A DNA stretch of 64,000 nucleotides from Nissabacter sp. SGAir0207 (GCF_005491205.1 NZ_CP028036.1:62001-126000), one strand, 5' to 3'. Positions 7,681-17,622 are shown, counted from the first letter of the stretch. Numbers and translations are program-made. Notes: generated by a model from the letters alone, not told the origin.

Positions 7681-7950
7681 TTAGCCTTTTTTTTTCTTCA
7701 ACAGTTTCTTTAACGCCTTGATCTCTTTGACCGTCAGCACGGCGTCTTCAGGTTCAGCTGCTTCCTGAATATGCTGGTTATCTACTTCTTCAGCATTGAT
7801 AAGCTCTGCCGCGCCGCGGTTTTCCAGGGCTGACAGCAGCAGCTGTTCGGAAATACGGCTTAAGCTTTCCTGCTCCTGTTCTGCGTATTCCCGCAGTTGC
7901 TCTTTGAGTGGCACCGGGATCTTGATGGTAAGAGAAGTCATGTCACTCAC
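7681..7950 (-). CDS. Ribbon-helix-helix (Arc/CopG-like) protein near the replicon
   Basis: 89 residues. The N-terminus has the RHH pattern of a beta strand (SLTIKIPVPLKEQLREYA) followed by two helices (SLSRISEQLLLSALENRG). The middle is acidic, and the C-terminus is lysine-rich (KALKKLLKKKKG). RHH proteins of this size serve as plasmid copy, partition or antitoxin repressors. Its position about 330 bp from the replication origin suggests a plasmid-maintenance role, but no ParA or toxin gene is adjacent. Function is therefore open. Confidence 0.7.
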   Translation of the reverse strand: MSDMTSLTIKIPVPLKEQLREYAEQEQESLSRISEQLLLSALENRGAAELINAEEVDNQHIQEAAEPEDAVLTVKEIKALKKLLKKKKG

Positions 7951-8275
7951 AGAATACTCCTTTATTAAACTTTTATTACAACTGAAACCGAATTTGGCTT
8001 ACTAAAATAGAGCATTGTTAACACAAAACACAATACCCTCTGATACGATGTCACGAAAATGTCATAATTGAGTAACACTTTAATTTTTCCTGATCCAGCC
8101 CGTTATTATTTCCGAGAGAAAGCAATGCTGGGACAGTTAAGTTTTATTGATGGATAATTATTCCTGATAGCCTGAGATGAACACTGGAGTGTATGGCCGT
8201 AGCAAAAGTGGCTTGGGTAGGTTCAGGGCACCTTTCTGCTTTTTAGCGATGCCGACGCCATTTTTGCCAAAAAGG

Positions 8276-8355
8276 TTATCCACTTATCCACCGGCCAGAT
8301 CCTAATAATAAGATCCGTATAAGATCCCTTTAAGATCCAAAAGAGATCCCCGATC
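8276..8355. other. Replication origin: DnaA boxes and phased GATC repeats
   Basis: Two head-to-tail DnaA-like boxes, TTATCCACT (8276-8284) and TTATCCACC (8284-8292), overlap by one base. They are followed by five AGATCC hexamers starting at 8297, 8311, 8322, 8333 and 8344, the last four exactly 11 bp apart, plus one more GATC at 8352. Plasmid P1 has the same layout: tandem DnaA boxes, then five AGATCC-containing heptamers that are Dam-methylated and unwind, then iterons. The interval is AT-rich between the GATC sites. Confidence 0.85.
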
Positions 8356-8416
8356 GCCGCAGGCCGCGCCACGTCTGGGCTGGCAGGGGGTTCACATAAG
8401 CGGAAAACAGTAGAAT

Positions 8417-8498
8417 ATAAGCTGTAGTGAGTAACCGATAAGCTGTAGGTGGCTGAATATAAGCTATAATTAGCGGGTGACATAAGCTATAGTGAGCT
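8417..8498 (+). repeat. Upstream origin iterons (4 copies)
   Basis: Four 17-bp repeats of the type ATAAGCTGTAGTGAGTA start at 8417, 8438, 8459 and 8482, spaced 21, 21 and 23 bp (two helical turns). The second to fourth copies diverge in their right half. These are the RepA binding sites of the origin and probably also control repA transcription, as in P1/RepFIB replicons. Confidence 0.92.
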
Positions 8499-8682
8499 GG
8501 AGGGGCAAAAGTCGCATCCATCCGGTGGATAGATTTTATCATTTATTTACAATGGCTTATCTCCAGAAATCCCTTTTGTTGCAAGATTTGCCGTAAAGTG
8601 CCCACCGCGCGGGGCGCACAACAGGCGGCGTTAATTGGCCATTTTCTGCTGTAGTCAGGCCACCGTACCTACCTGGAGTCCC

Positions 8683-9705
8683 ATGGATAACGACAGCATT
8701 GATTTTGACAACCTGTTCCAGGAAGTGGATAAGGTCACCGGTGAGTTGGTGACGCTGACTCCCAATGCCAACAACACGGTGCAGCCGGTGGCGCTGATGC
8801 GGCTGGGAGTATTTGTCCCGACGCTCAAGTCCCTCAAGAACAGCAAAAAGAACACCCTGTCAGTCACCGATGCCACTGAAGAGCTGTCACGGCTGACGCT
8901 GGCTAAGGCCGAAGGCTTTGATAAGGTTGAAATTGTCGGCCCCCGGCTGGACATGGACAACGATTTCAAAACGTGGGTGGGGATTATTCACTCCTTTGCC
9001 AAGCATAAGGTCATTGGCGATAAGGTACAGCTTCCGTTTGTCGAGTTTGCCAAGCTGTGTGGCATTCCCTCCAGTCGCTCGTCCAAAAAGCTGCGGGAGC
9101 GTATCAGTCCCTCCCTGAAACGGATTGCCGGTACGGTGATCTCGTTCACTGCCAATACCAAAGAGCACACAAAAGAGTACGTCACCCATCTCGTTCAATC
9201 GGCCTACTACGACACCGCCAAAGATATTGTGATCCTCCAGGCCGATCCGCGGCTGTTTGAACTCTATCAGTTTGATCATAAAGTCCTTTTGCAGCTCAAG
9301 GCCATCAACGTGCTGAAGCGCCGGGAGTCGGCTCAGGCCATCTATACGTTTATTGAGAGCCTGCCGAAGAACCCCGCCCCCATCTCACTGGCGCGGCTGC
9401 GGGCCAGACTGAACCTGAAATCTCCGGTCTTCTCCCAGAACCAGACGGTGCGCCGGGCGATGGAGCAGCTCAAAGAGATTGGCTATCTGGACTACACCGA
9501 GGTGCAGCGCGGGCGGGCGGTCTTTTTCAACGTCCACTACCGCCGGCCGAAGCTGAAAGCGCCAAAGAACGCCAGTGAAGAGGTGATCCCAACTACCCCG
9601 GCCGTCGTGGCCGAACAGGATCCAGCGTTGGCGAAGAAGCTCCAGGTGCTGGAAAAGCTGGGCATCACCATGGAAGACCTTGAAAAGCTATTCAAAAACC
9701 AATAG
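8683..9705 (+). CDS. repA: RepFIB/P1-type replication initiator RepA
   Basis: The ATG at 8683 ([18 protein letters not shown]) with GGAG at 8675 is preferred over an in-frame ATG at 8635, because the family begins at this point. It gives 340 residues. Two winged-helix domains are expected. The segment [27 protein letters not shown] and the later [14 protein letters not shown] / [13 protein letters not shown] are the two helix-turn-helix regions. The protein should bind the flanking iterons, open the origin, and limit copy number by pairing origin iterons with those downstream. It appears full-length and intact. Confidence 0.93.
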   Translation: MDNDSIDFDNLFQEVDKVTGELVTLTPNANNTVQPVALMRLGVFVPTLKSLKNSKKNTLSVTDATEELSRLTLAKAEGFDKVEIVGPRLDMDNDFKTWVGIIHSFAKHKVIGDKVQLPFVEFAKLCGIPSSRSSKKLRERISPSLKRIAGTVISFTANTKEHTKEYVTHLVQSAYYDTAKDIVILQADPRLFELYQFDHKVLLQLKAINVLKRRESAQAIYTFIESLPKNPAPISLARLRARLNLKSPVFSQNQTVRRAMEQLKEIGYLDYTEVQRGRAVFFNVHYRRPKLKAPKNASEEVIPTTPAVVAEQDPALAKKLQVLEKLGITMEDLEKLFKNQ

Positions 9706-9709
9706 CGGC

Positions 9710-10141
9710 ATAAGCTGGAGTGAGTAACGCAATGGCATTTGTCAGGCCGTTACTCACTACAGCTTATCTATAGTGGCTGGTGAGTAAGGCTACTCACTAT
9801 AGCTTATCTTCTGCCGCCACTGCCGCGCTGCCTCTGCGCTGGCCCCCCTTTCACTCCCCACGCGGTACAGGCTTCTCACCGATATTTTGAATATAAGCTG
9901 TAGTGAGTAGGTTACTCACTACAGCTTATATTGCCCGATCACTTTCTCGCTCAAACGCCTAAAGTCCGCCCAAAGGTTGCCGATAGCTCTGCTATAGCGG
10001 GCCAATTGCTTGCCGTTCAGCGCCCGGCGGCTCACTTCAGCTTATGCCCTGACGTTGTGTGCCGGTAAGCGAGCAACACCGAGATATAAGCTGTAGTGAG
10101 CAACATAAGCTGTAGTGAGTAGATTACTCACTACAGCTTAT
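9710..10141. repeat. Downstream control-locus iterons (9 copies)
   Basis: Nine copies of the 17-bp iteron follow repA. On the plus strand they start at 9710, 9893, 10086 and 10105; on the minus strand they span 9751-9767, 9791-9807, 9913-9929, 10029-10045 (degenerate) and 10125-10141. Two pairs (9893-9929 and 10105-10141) are perfect inverted repeats with 3-bp spacers. The layout matches the incA-type copy-control locus downstream of repA in P1, where iterons titrate RepA and handcuff the origin. Confidence 0.92.
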
Positions 10142-10347
10142 GTTCAACGGGCGGCATATTGCGTCAGATAATGGATATCTCCGAACCTTGTTTCTTAGGG
10201 CAAAGGATGAGCCTATCTTTGGCCGAACCTGCAATTCGGACACGAAACACTTGCCCAGTTATCTTGGGATTAAACTTACTGTCAGGTTTTATAAGTGCCG
10301 CTTTCAATGTTAAAACAAGTTTATAGAAAATAATCAAAGGGATAAGT

Positions 10348-10779
10348 ATGAAATATTTAGTGATGTTGGCACTGTTGGCTTCAATGTCTTTGACAGGATG
10401 TGCAACCATTGTGTGTGATGATACGCAGCGGGTGCAGGTGAACAGCAACCCGACCGGGGCGCACTTTGCCATCTCCGATGAGACAGGAAAAGTGGTTGCC
10501 CAAGGCATTACTCCACAGGACGTGACGCTGGAAAAATCCAACGGTGACTACTTTGGCAAGAAGGGCTATCAGGTCACCTTTACCAGAAAGAACTACCAAC
10601 CCACCACGCTGCCCATTAAGGCTGAGGCCAATGGTTGGTACATCGGTGGTAACCTGGTCTCTTTCAATGTGATTGGCTACCTCTTGGTAGACCCGTTCAA
10701 CGGCGGGATGTACACCTTGAAACCGGAATCGATTGATGCGCCGTTGGCGCTGACTGCCAGCCCACTGGTAATGCAATAG
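10348..10779 (+). CDS. Small PEGA-like outer-membrane lipoprotein
   Basis: 143 residues with a lipoprotein signal ending in the lipobox LTGC (Cys18). The mature part begins ATIVCDDTQRVQVNSNPTGA and contains a PEGA-like beta segment (NPTGAHFAISDETG, TPQDVTLEKSNGDYF). A glycine-rich hydrophobic stretch (GGNLVSFNVIGYLLVDPFNGGMY) follows, similar to lipoproteins that sit near the outer membrane. Function is unknown. A strong terminator follows directly. Confidence 0.8.
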   Translation: MKYLVMLALLASMSLTGCATIVCDDTQRVQVNSNPTGAHFAISDETGKVVAQGITPQDVTLEKSNGDYFGKKGYQVTFTRKNYQPTTLPIKAEANGWYIGGNLVSFNVIGYLLVDPFNGGMYTLKPESIDAPLALTASPLVMQ

Positions 10780-10780
10780 A

Positions 10781-10807
10781 AAAAAGCCCGCAATCTGCGG
10801 GCTTTTT
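10781..10807. terminator. Bidirectional rho-independent terminator
   Basis: A 12-bp perfect stem, AAAAAGCCCGCA (10781-10792) and its complement (10796-10807), with a 3-base loop and T tracts on both strands. It lies between the lipoprotein gene and the convergent DUF2442 gene. Confidence 0.9.
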
Positions 10808-10811
10808 GCTG

Positions 10812-11057
10812 TCAGGGGCGGATAGGGAGATCGACCAATGGCTGCGTAGAGAGCAGCCCCTGCAACGAGAGATCCTCATCCAGCGCATCCCAATGAATGC
10901 CCCGGGGGCTTAGCTCATACTGGCTCAGCTGGTCCGGGCTGGCCTCCCGTAAGCGCGGGAACAGCTTCAGGGGCACCCCCAGGGTACGGTCATCACTCAA
11001 CTCCAGCCACATTCTGCCATCGTTAAACCTCGCTGCCTTGATTGATACGCTCATCAT
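10812..11057 (-). CDS. DUF2442 domain protein
   Basis: 81 residues fitting the whole DUF2442 domain: a strand pair ([22 protein letters not shown]), FPRL, then [26 protein letters not shown]2442 proteins often pair with DUF4160 or toxin-like genes, but no partner is seen here. It ends beside the lipoprotein terminator and starts about 140 bp from the divergent speG. Function is unknown. Confidence 0.85.
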   Translation of the reverse strand: MMSVSIKAARFNDGRMWLELSDDRTLGVPLKLFPRLREASPDQLSQYELSPRGIHWDALDEDLSLQGLLSTQPLVDLPIRP

Positions 11058-11198
11058 GCCTCCACGTCAGATCCAGCGTTAATGATAGGAGCGCTCGCGC
11101 CCACCGTCCACGGGCGGCCCGTCTCGGAAAAGTGGTATAACGCGGGCGCACCCTGCTATACACTGCCAAAAGACCCTAATCAGGCAGGAGAGTGGAAT

Positions 11199-11789
11199 AT
11201 GGAAATAACCAACACTGAAAAAAACGAGCTGGCGAAGAAGGGTGAGGCCGCCAAAGCCAAGGAGAAAAACGCGCCAGTAATTAAGCTGCGTCCGCTGGAG
11301 CGGGAGGATCTGCGTTTCGTGCACCAGTTGGACAACAACGCCAATGTGATGCGTTACTGGTTCGAGGAGCCTTACGAGACTTTTGCCGAGCTTTCCGCGC
11401 TGTATGATGAGCATATCCATGACCAGCGGGAGCGCCGCTTCCTGATTGAGCATCAGGGGCTGAATGCCGGGCTGGTGGAGCTGGTGGAGATAGACCACGT
11501 CCACCGCCGCGCGGAGTTCCAGATCATCGTGGCACCGGAGTTTGGCGGCAAGGGCATTGCCTCTCAGGCCATCAAATTGACGATGGATTACGGCTTCAGC
11601 GTGCTGAACCTCTACAAAATCTACCTGATCGTGGATAAAGAGAATCCCCATGCCATCCATATCTACAACAAGATTGGCTTTGAAACAGAGGGCGTACTGA
11701 AGCAGGAATTTTTTATCAACGGCAAATACCGTGACGTCATGCGCATGTGCCTGTTCCAGGCCGATTACCTGAAGCGTTTCTCCTCCTAA
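11199..11789 (+). CDS. speG: Spermidine N1-acetyltransferase
   Basis: 196 residues. The start at 11199 has CAGGAG eight bases upstream; in-frame codons before it are not family-like. After a lysine-rich 28-residue N-terminal extension the protein follows E. coli SpeG closely ([56 protein letters not shown] C-terminus). It acetylates spermidine and spermine with acetyl-CoA, lowering polyamine toxicity at low temperature and in stationary phase. The charged N-terminal extension is unusual compared with E. coli. It is usually a chromosomal gene. Confidence 0.93.
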   Translation: MEITNTEKNELAKKGEAAKAKEKNAPVIKLRPLEREDLRFVHQLDNNANVMRYWFEEPYETFAELSALYDEHIHDQRERRFLIEHQGLNAGLVELVEIDHVHRRAEFQIIVAPEFGGKGIASQAIKLTMDYGFSVLNLYKIYLIVDKENPHAIHIYNKIGFETEGVLKQEFFINGKYRDVMRMCLFQADYLKRFSS

Positions 11790-11814
11790 GGTGAAGCCCC
11801 GGTAATCACAGGGG

Positions 11815-12729
11815 TTAAAGCGCGTTCAGGAACAGCTCCAGAATGGCATTGGCGCGACGCACTTTGCGGGTGACGATGGCGATGTTGCTGCTGAAGGTCA
11901 GGCGCTCGGGCGCGATGGCGCGCATCATCCCCCTGGCGACCCACTGGGCAGCGTAGTGGTCAGGCAGAAAGCCAATAAAGCGGCCGGTGAGGATCAGGAA
12001 GGCGATGCCCTCACGGTCAGAGGCGGTGGCGGTGCAGTTCAGCATCTGGTGCATCCCGATGGCCTGTGCGGTCATGCGGAAACTGGGGGCGATGGCGTCA
12101 TGCCGCGCCAGTTGCGCGTCATCCGGCTCGCCCTCCAGCGCAAACAGCGGGTGGGTATGGCTACAGTAGAGGTTTGACTGCTCATCATAGAGCTGCCGGT
12201 AGTCCAGCCCGGAAATGGGCGCAGTGAACGGCAGTGCGCCGACATGCAGTCGCCCATCCATCAGGCCACGCTCAATCTCCGCCGCGGTGCTCATGCTAAG
12301 GTTGATGCGGATCTCCGGCCCTTTCTCCCGCAGCGCCTCCAGCGCGTAGGTGATCTTCATCATCGGCTGCGTCACCAGATTGTTGATGATGCCGATATTG
12401 ATCTCACCGCGTAAATGCTTGTGCATCTGGTTGACCTGCTGACGGAAAGTCTCAATCGCCGCCATCATGGTGTCGCTGTGGTGCAGGATCTCCCGCCCCT
12501 CATCCGTCAGGGCAAAGCCGGCGCGCCCGCGCTGGCACAGCCGCATCCCCAGCCGCTTCTCCAGATCGCTCATGTGCAGGCTGATGGCCGAGCGCGTAAT
12601 GCCGAGCAATCCCTCTGCCGCCGAGAAGCTGCCGCACTCACTCACCACCTTGAAAATGCGCAATAACCGGATCTCAAAATCTGTCACCTGAGCCAGCGAT
12701 TTGTTTTTCATATAGGTGAGGAATTCCAT
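11815..12729 (-). CDS. LysR regulator of the adjacent amino-acid catabolic pair
   Basis: 304 residues from the ATG at 12729 (ATGs at 12729 and 12711 are both possible; neither has a good ribosome site). The N-terminal winged helix (IFKVVSECGSFSAAEGLLGITRSAISLHMSDLEKRLG) is typical. The effector domain runs from about residue 100. It is divergent from the aminotransferase-mmsA operon, with about 80 bp between the starts. This is the classic arrangement for a LysR activator of its neighbours, probably responding to the amino acid or semialdehyde. Confidence 0.87.
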   Translation of the reverse strand: MEFLTYMKNKSLAQVTDFEIRLLRIFKVVSECGSFSAAEGLLGITRSAISLHMSDLEKRLGMRLCQRGRAGFALTDEGREILHHSDTMMAAIETFRQQVNQMHKHLRGEINIGIINNLVTQPMMKITYALEALREKGPEIRINLSMSTAAEIERGLMDGRLHVGALPFTAPISGLDYRQLYDEQSNLYCSHTHPLFALEGEPDDAQLARHDAIAPSFRMTAQAIGMHQMLNCTATASDREGIAFLILTGRFIGFLPDHYAAQWVARGMMRAIAPERLTFSSNIAIVTRKVRRANAILELFLNAL

Positions 12730-12810
12730 AACCAAAGATGTGTTTATATGGATTTAACTTACCTAAGGCTTGGATGCAAACTCTTCCTACACTTGTTGGG
12801 AGGAAACATC

Positions 12811-14142
12811 ATGTCTGACGCCATTGACACCTCATCACTGAACTTGAAAGCGCACTGGATGCCCTTCAGTGCCAACCGCAATTTCCAGCGTGACCCGCGC
12901 TTTATTGTTGCCGCCGAGGGGCGCTGGCTGACCGACGACAAGGGGCGGCAGATCTATGACAGCCTCTCCGGGCTGTGGACGTGCGGTGCCGGGCATACCC
13001 GCCGCGACATTCAGGAGGCGGTTGCCAAACAGCTCGGGACGCTGGACTACTCGCCCGGCTTCCAGTACGGCCATCCGCTCTCTTTCCGGTTGGCAGAGCA
13101 GATCGCCGCGCGTATGCCGGGCACGCTCAACCACGTCTTTTTCACCGGCTCTGGATCGGAGTCCGCGGACACGTCGGTGAAGATGGCGCGTGCCTACTGG
13201 CGCGCCAAAGGGCAGCCGGCAAAGACCAAGCTGATTGGCCGCGCGCGCGGCTACCACGGCGTCAACGTGGCGGGCACCAGCCTCGGCGGCATCGGTGGCA
13301 ACCGCAAAATGTTCGGGCAGTTGATGGATGTCGATCACCTGCCGCACACCCTGCAACCCCACCTGGCCTTTACCCCCGGCATGGCGGAGAGCGGTGGCGT
13401 GGCGCTGGCGGATGAGCTGCTGAAGCTGATTGAGTTGCATGACGCCTCCAACATCGCCGCTGTGATCGTTGAGCCGCTCTCCGGCTCGGCCGGGGCGATT
13501 GTGCCGCCGCAGGGCTATCTCCAGCGCCTGCGCGAGATCTGCACGCAACACAACATCCTGCTGATTTTCGACGAGGTGATCACCGGTTTTGGCCGCATGG
13601 GGCGCTGGAGCGGGGCGGAGTACTTCGGCGTCACGCCAGACCTCCTGAACTTTGCCAAACAGATCACCAATGGGGCGATCCCGCTTGGGGGCGTGGTCGC
13701 CAGCAGCGAGATCTATGACACCTTCATGGCGCAGCCGCTGCCGGAGCACGCCGTGGAGTTTGGCCACGGCTACACCTACTCCGCGCACCCGGTGGCCTGT
13801 GCCGCCGGGCTGGCGACGCTTGGCTTACTGGAGAGCGAGGGGCTGATCGCGCAGTCGGCAGAGCTGGCACCGCACTTTGAGACATCACTCCATGCCTTGC
13901 GCCACTGCCCGAACGTGGTGGACATCCGCAACTGCGGGCTGGTGGGTGCCATCCAGCTGGCCCCGCGTGAGGGCGATGCGATCGTGCGTCCGTTCGATGC
14001 TGGCATGGCGTTGTGGAAAGCCGGGTTCTATGTGCGTTTCGGCGGCGATACCCTGCAATTTGGCCCGATGTTCAACACCCCGCCGACCGAGCTGGATCGG
14101 CTGTTTGATGCCGTGGGCGACGCCCTGCACCATATTGATTGA
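12811..14142 (+). CDS. Omega-amino acid (beta-alanine)-pyruvate aminotransferase
   Basis: Start 12811 has GGGAGGAAA just upstream and gives 443 residues, the usual family length. Class III fold: [17 protein letters not shown] phosphate-binding region, DEVITGF with Asp254 holding the PLP ring nitrogen, and the Schiff-base lysine Lys283 in NFAKQITNG. The [14 protein letters not shown] start and the [12 protein letters not shown] segment match bacterial beta-alanine-pyruvate transaminases. The product would be malonate semialdehyde, which the next gene can oxidise. Operon spacing to mmsA is 10 bp. Confidence 0.9.
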   Translation: MSDAIDTSSLNLKAHWMPFSANRNFQRDPRFIVAAEGRWLTDDKGRQIYDSLSGLWTCGAGHTRRDIQEAVAKQLGTLDYSPGFQYGHPLSFRLAEQIAARMPGTLNHVFFTGSGSESADTSVKMARAYWRAKGQPAKTKLIGRARGYHGVNVAGTSLGGIGGNRKMFGQLMDVDHLPHTLQPHLAFTPGMAESGGVALADELLKLIELHDASNIAAVIVEPLSGSAGAIVPPQGYLQRLREICTQHNILLIFDEVITGFGRMGRWSGAEYFGVTPDLLNFAKQITNGAIPLGGVVASSEIYDTFMAQPLPEHAVEFGHGYTYSAHPVACAAGLATLGLLESEGLIAQSAELAPHFETSLHALRHCPNVVDIRNCGLVGAIQLAPREGDAIVRPFDAGMALWKAGFYVRFGGDTLQFGPMFNTPPTELDRLFDAVGDALHHID

Positions 14143-14152
14143 GGAACCTGAC

Positions 14153-15649
14153 ATGACCACCCTTACCCATTTGATCAATGGCGAGATGCGCCCGGCCGAT
14201 GGCCGCACCGCCGCGGTCTACAACCCCGCCACCGGCGAGGTGATCCGCCAGGTGGAGCTGGCCAGCGCCGCCACCGTCCAGGAGGCGATTGCCGCCGCCA
14301 AGGCCGCATTGCCAGCATGGCGTAACCTGCCGCCGGCCAAACGGGCGCAGGTGCTGTTCCGCTTCAAGCAGCTGTTGGAGGCGCATGAGCAGGAGATTGT
14401 CGCGCTGATCAGCGAGGAGCACGGCAAAACGCCGGAGGATGCGGCGGGCGAGCTGAAGCGTGGGATTGAGAACGTTGAGTACGCCTGTGCCGCGCCGGAG
14501 TTGCTGAAAGGTGAGTACAGCCGCAACGCCGGGCCGGAGATTGACTCCTGGAGCGACTTCCACGCGGTGGGGGTGGTGGCTGGCATCACGCCGTTCAACT
14601 TCCCGGCGATGGTGCCGCTGTGGATGTACCCGCTCGCCATCGCCTGTGGTAACACCTTCGTGCTGAAGCCCTCCGAGCGCGATCCCAGTTCCACACTGCT
14701 GATCGCTTCGCTGTTCCAGCAGGCTGGCTTGCCAGCCGGGGTGCTGAACGTGGTGAACGGCGACAAGGAGGCGGTGGACGCGCTGCTCGACAGCCCGGAC
14801 GTTAAGGCCATCAGCTTTGTTGGCTCCACGCCGGTCGCCGAGTATATCTACAGTGAAGGCACGCGGCGCGGCAAGCGCGTACAGGCGCTGGGCGGGGCGA
14901 AAAACCATGCGGTGGTGATGCCGGATGCCGATTTGGATAATGCGGTTAGCGCGCTGATGGGTGCGGCCTATGGCTCCTGTGGCGAGCGCTGCATGGCCAT
15001 CTCCGTGGCGGTCTGTATCGGTGATGAGGTGGCGGACGCGCTGGTCGCCCGTCTGACGCCGAAAATCACTGCCCTGAAGGTGGGCGCGGGCAGCCAGTGC
15101 GGGCTGGACATGGGGCCACTGGTGACTGCCGCCCACCGTGACAAGGTGGCGGGCTATGTCGCGACCGGCCTCACCGAGGGCGCGACGCTGGTGGTGGATG
15201 GCCGCACCCTCCAGGTGGCGGGCCATGAGGAGGGCTTCTTCCTTGGCGGCTGCCTGTTTGACCATGTCACGCCAGCGATGCGCATCTACCAGGAGGAGAT
15301 ATTTGGCCCGGTGCTCTGCATCGTGCGCGCCGCCTCGCTGGAGGAGGCCATCGCGCTGATCAACGACCATGAGTATGGCAATGGCACCTGCATCTTCACC
15401 CGTGACGGCGAGGCGGCGCGGCGCTTTGGCAATGAGATTGAGGTGGGCATGGTAGGCATCAACGTGCCACTGCCGGTGCCGGTCGCCTTCCACAGCTTTG
15501 GCGGCTGGAAACGCTCGCTGTTTGGCGATCTCCATGCCTATGGGCCGGACGGCGTGCGCTTCTACACCCGCCGCAAAACCATCACCCAGCGCTGGCCCGC
15601 GCAGCAGAGTCAGGAAGCGGCGCAGTTCGCGTTCCCCAGCCACCGCTAA
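14153..15649 (+). CDS. mmsA: CoA-acylating (methyl)malonate-semialdehyde dehydrogenase
   Basis: 498 residues starting at the ATG at 14153 behind GAGGAACC. Aldehyde dehydrogenase fold with the N-domain motif [17 protein letters not shown], the [12 protein letters not shown]ossmann segment and the catalytic Cys280 in GERCMA. The CoA-acylating MMSDH subfamily lacks the usual general-base Glu, and [10 protein letters not shown] fits this. Paired with the transaminase it converts malonate semialdehyde to acetyl-CoA and CO2, that is beta-alanine degradation. Methylmalonate semialdehyde from valine is an alternative substrate. Confidence 0.9.
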   Translation: MTTLTHLINGEMRPADGRTAAVYNPATGEVIRQVELASAATVQEAIAAAKAALPAWRNLPPAKRAQVLFRFKQLLEAHEQEIVALISEEHGKTPEDAAGELKRGIENVEYACAAPELLKGEYSRNAGPEIDSWSDFHAVGVVAGITPFNFPAMVPLWMYPLAIACGNTFVLKPSERDPSSTLLIASLFQQAGLPAGVLNVVNGDKEAVDALLDSPDVKAISFVGSTPVAEYIYSEGTRRGKRVQALGGAKNHAVVMPDADLDNAVSALMGAAYGSCGERCMAISVAVCIGDEVADALVARLTPKITALKVGAGSQCGLDMGPLVTAAHRDKVAGYVATGLTEGATLVVDGRTLQVAGHEEGFFLGGCLFDHVTPAMRIYQEEIFGPVLCIVRAASLEEAIALINDHEYGNGTCIFTRDGEAARRFGNEIEVGMVGINVPLPVPVAFHSFGGWKRSLFGDLHAYGPDGVRFYTRRKTITQRWPAQQSQEAAQFAFPSHR

Positions 15650-15656
15650 TCCCTCC

Positions 15657-15687
15657 CCGGCCAGACAATGGCCCCCTTTAGGGCCGG
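15657..15687. terminator. Terminator-like hairpin after mmsA
   Basis: CCGGCC (15657-15662) pairs with GGCCGG (15682-15687), and an inner GGCCC/GGGCC stem lies between them. Only a short T run follows, so efficiency is uncertain. Confidence 0.45.
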
Positions 15688-15925
15688 TTTCCAGCAGGAG
15701 ATCGGCCTTATCATATTTCTCACTGTTATCATTTTTCCTCACATCGCCCGCCCGCCAAAGGGCCGGCGGGGCGGCGCGGTTATAATTGCCTCAATTGCAG
15801 AGAAATGACGATTTCTGATTTGCTGTTTATTCTGTCGCCTCACTTCTCCTGCGATGGCATCAATCACTCTGGCGAGCCAGAAACGATCCACCAGCACCTC
15901 TTAAGCGGGGGGAAGGAGAGGGGGT

Positions 15926-16399
15926 ATGTCTGCAAGAGCGATGTTCTTTAAACATGCGGAAGAGAATTTGAAGCGCAAGCGATCGGCCACTGATGGCCTG
16001 AAAGAGGATATTGACCAGTTTCGCCAGGAGACCCAGCGATTACTGGGCATGGTACAGCAGTGGTTCCAGAACACCCATATCCAGACCGAAAAGACCGAGA
16101 ACAGCCTGATCGAGAGTTGCGCACCTGACGTGATCTACCACATGCCCGCCATGACGCTCATCAATGAAACCAAACGCCTGCACATCACCCCTCGGGGGCT
16201 TTACTTCCCCGGTGGCGTGCGCGGGTGCGTGCGGGTTTCACTGAGCATCAATGAGCAGGAGAGAACGCTGTTTGAGTGCCGCCTGCATGACAGCCGGGCG
16301 GATTTCGATGAGTGGGCGATCATCGATGGCAGCAACAAAAAGCCGGTAGTGCCGTTTACTGAAGAGAGCTTTTTCTCCCATATTGCGGAGTTTGCCTGA
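15926..16399 (+). CDS. Conserved hypothetical protein, 157 residues
   Basis: I do not recognise this protein. It begins MSARAMFFKHAEENLKRK behind GGAGAGG. It has a helical N-terminal third (about 1-55, possibly coiled coil) and a beta-rich C-terminal part (about 75-157: LHITPRGLYFPGGVRGCVRVSLSI, LFECRLHDS, DEWAIIDGS). No signal peptide, membrane helix or catalytic motif is visible. It is a single gene, followed by a very strong hairpin. The long leader (276 bp from mmsA) should contain its own promoter. Confidence 0.65.
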   Translation: MSARAMFFKHAEENLKRKRSATDGLKEDIDQFRQETQRLLGMVQQWFQNTHIQTEKTENSLIESCAPDVIYHMPAMTLINETKRLHITPRGLYFPGGVRGCVRVSLSINEQERTLFECRLHDSRADFDEWAIIDGSNKKPVVPFTEESFFSHIAEFA

Positions 16400-16405
16400 G
16401 GGCCA

Positions 16406-16440
16406 GTTGACAGGGGGCGGGCCAGCCGCCCCCTGTCAAC
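16406..16440. terminator. Strong bidirectional hairpin terminator
   Basis: A perfect 15-bp stem, GTTGACAGGGGGCGG at 16406-16420 and its complement at 16426-16440, with loop GCCAG. It lies exactly between the stops of two convergent genes. There is no long T tract. Confidence 0.75.
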
Positions 16441-17622
16441 TCACCGGCCGCTGGTTGCGGCGGCTGTTTCTGGCGATCGCGCCTTCCGGCCTGAGATCAC
16501 CGCCAGCCCCAGCGCCCCCAGCGAGAGCAGTGCACCCGCCCAGTTGGGCGACTGCAAACCAAACCCTGCTGCGATCACCCAGCCACCCAGCCAGGCACCG
16601 AGGGCATTGCCGAGGTTGAACAGCCCAATGTTCACCGCCGAGGCCAGCGTCGGCGCGCCAGCGGCACTTGCCTTGTCCATTACCAGCTTCTGGATCGGGG
16701 AGACGGTGGCGAAGCCAAAGGCCGCCATCAGGAAGATGCAGACCACCGACAGCCACTGGCTATAGGCCACAAAATTGAACAGCAGCAGCACTGCCGCCTG
16801 CGCCGCCAGCGTGACATAGAGCATCGGCATCAATGCCCGGTCAGCATAGCGCCCACCCAGCTGGTTGCCGACAAACAGCCCCAGCCCAAACACCAGCATC
16901 AGCCAGGTGAGGCTGCCCTCACTGAAACCGGCCAGACTGGTCATCATTGGCGCGATGTAGGTGATGGAGGTGAAGAACGCGCCGGGGCCAAGCACGGTAA
17001 TGCCCATCGCCAGCAGCACATCCAGATTACGGAACGCGTTGAACTCATGGGCAAAACGCGGGTTCTTCGGCCGTGGCTGGTGTGGGATGAGCCAGCCGAT
17101 GCTGGCGGCGGCCAGCAGCCCAATGCCAGCGATGGCGATGAAGGTGTCACGCCATGAGAGGTGCTGCCCAATCCAGGTGCCAGCCGGCACGCCCAGCAGG
17201 TTCGCCACCGTCAGCCCCATAAACATGGCGGCAATGGCGCGCACGCGCTGGGAGGGGGCGACCATATCCGCCGCAATAATCGCGCCAATGCCGAAAAAGG
17301 CACCGTGGGCAAGGGAGGTGACCACGCGGCCCACAAGGGCCACCGCCAGCGTGGGGGCCAGCGCGGTCAGGGCATTGCCCATGACGAACAGCCCCATCAG
17401 CAGCACCAGCATGGCTTTGCGCGGCACGCGAGCGCCGAGCACAATCAGCGCTGGCGCGCCAAAGAAGACCCCTAGCGCATAAAAGGTGGCAAGGTTCCCG
17501 GCGACCGGGATGGTTATCCCGTAATCGTGGGCGATAACGGGCAGCAGGCCAGCGATGATGAATTCGGTCGTACCAATGCCGAATGCACCTATCGCCAGCG
17601 CCCAGAGCGCGACTGGCATCAT
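16441..17622 (-). CDS. DHA1-family MFS efflux transporter (AraJ/YdhP-like)
   Basis: 393 residues from the ATG at 17622 (AGGA five bases upstream). Twelve membrane helices are expected. MFS signatures include LAIGAFGIGTTEFIIAGLLP in helix 1, the GARVPRKAML loop between helices 2 and 3, and the drug-transporter motif FFGIGAIIAADMVAPSQR. Helix 11 contains SAVNIGLFNLGNALGAWLGG, typical of E. coli YdhP/AraJ relatives. Likely proton-driven export of small molecules; substrate unknown. About 160 bp separate its start from the stop of the next leftward gene. Confidence 0.88.
   Translation of the reverse strand: MMPVALWALAIGAFGIGTTEFIIAGLLPVIAHDYGITIPVAGNLATFYALGVFFGAPALIVLGARVPRKAMLVLLMGLFVMGNALTALAPTLAVALVGRVVTSLAHGAFFGIGAIIAADMVAPSQRVRAIAAMFMGLTVANLLGVPAGTWIGQHLSWRDTFIAIAGIGLLAAASIGWLIPHQPRPKNPRFAHEFNAFRNLDVLLAMGITVLGPGAFFTSITYIAPMMTSLAGFSEGSLTWLMLVFGLGLFVGNQLGGRYADRALMPMLYVTLAAQAAVLLLFNFVAYSQWLSVVCIFLMAAFGFATVSPIQKLVMDKASAAGAPTLASAVNIGLFNLGNALGAWLGGWVIAAGFGLQSPNWAGALLSLGALGLAVISGRKARSPETAAATSGR

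Noticed and set aside
8223..8483. Minus-strand frame with repeated LYSAT/SLYS words
   Set aside because: It is simply a translation of the origin iterons and has no coding signature.
9710..10141. Regular repeats that might suggest a CRISPR array
   Set aside because: Repeats are 17 bp, occur in both orientations at uneven spacing beside repA and match the origin iterons.
14072..15742. Long open frame on the minus strand opposite mmsA (556 codons), and similar ones opposite the aminotransferase (12835-13788) and the GGDEF-EAL gene (20337-21506)
   Set aside because: They are antisense shadows produced by GC-rich codon use in the real genes; their translations are Arg/His/Gln-rich with no domain pattern.
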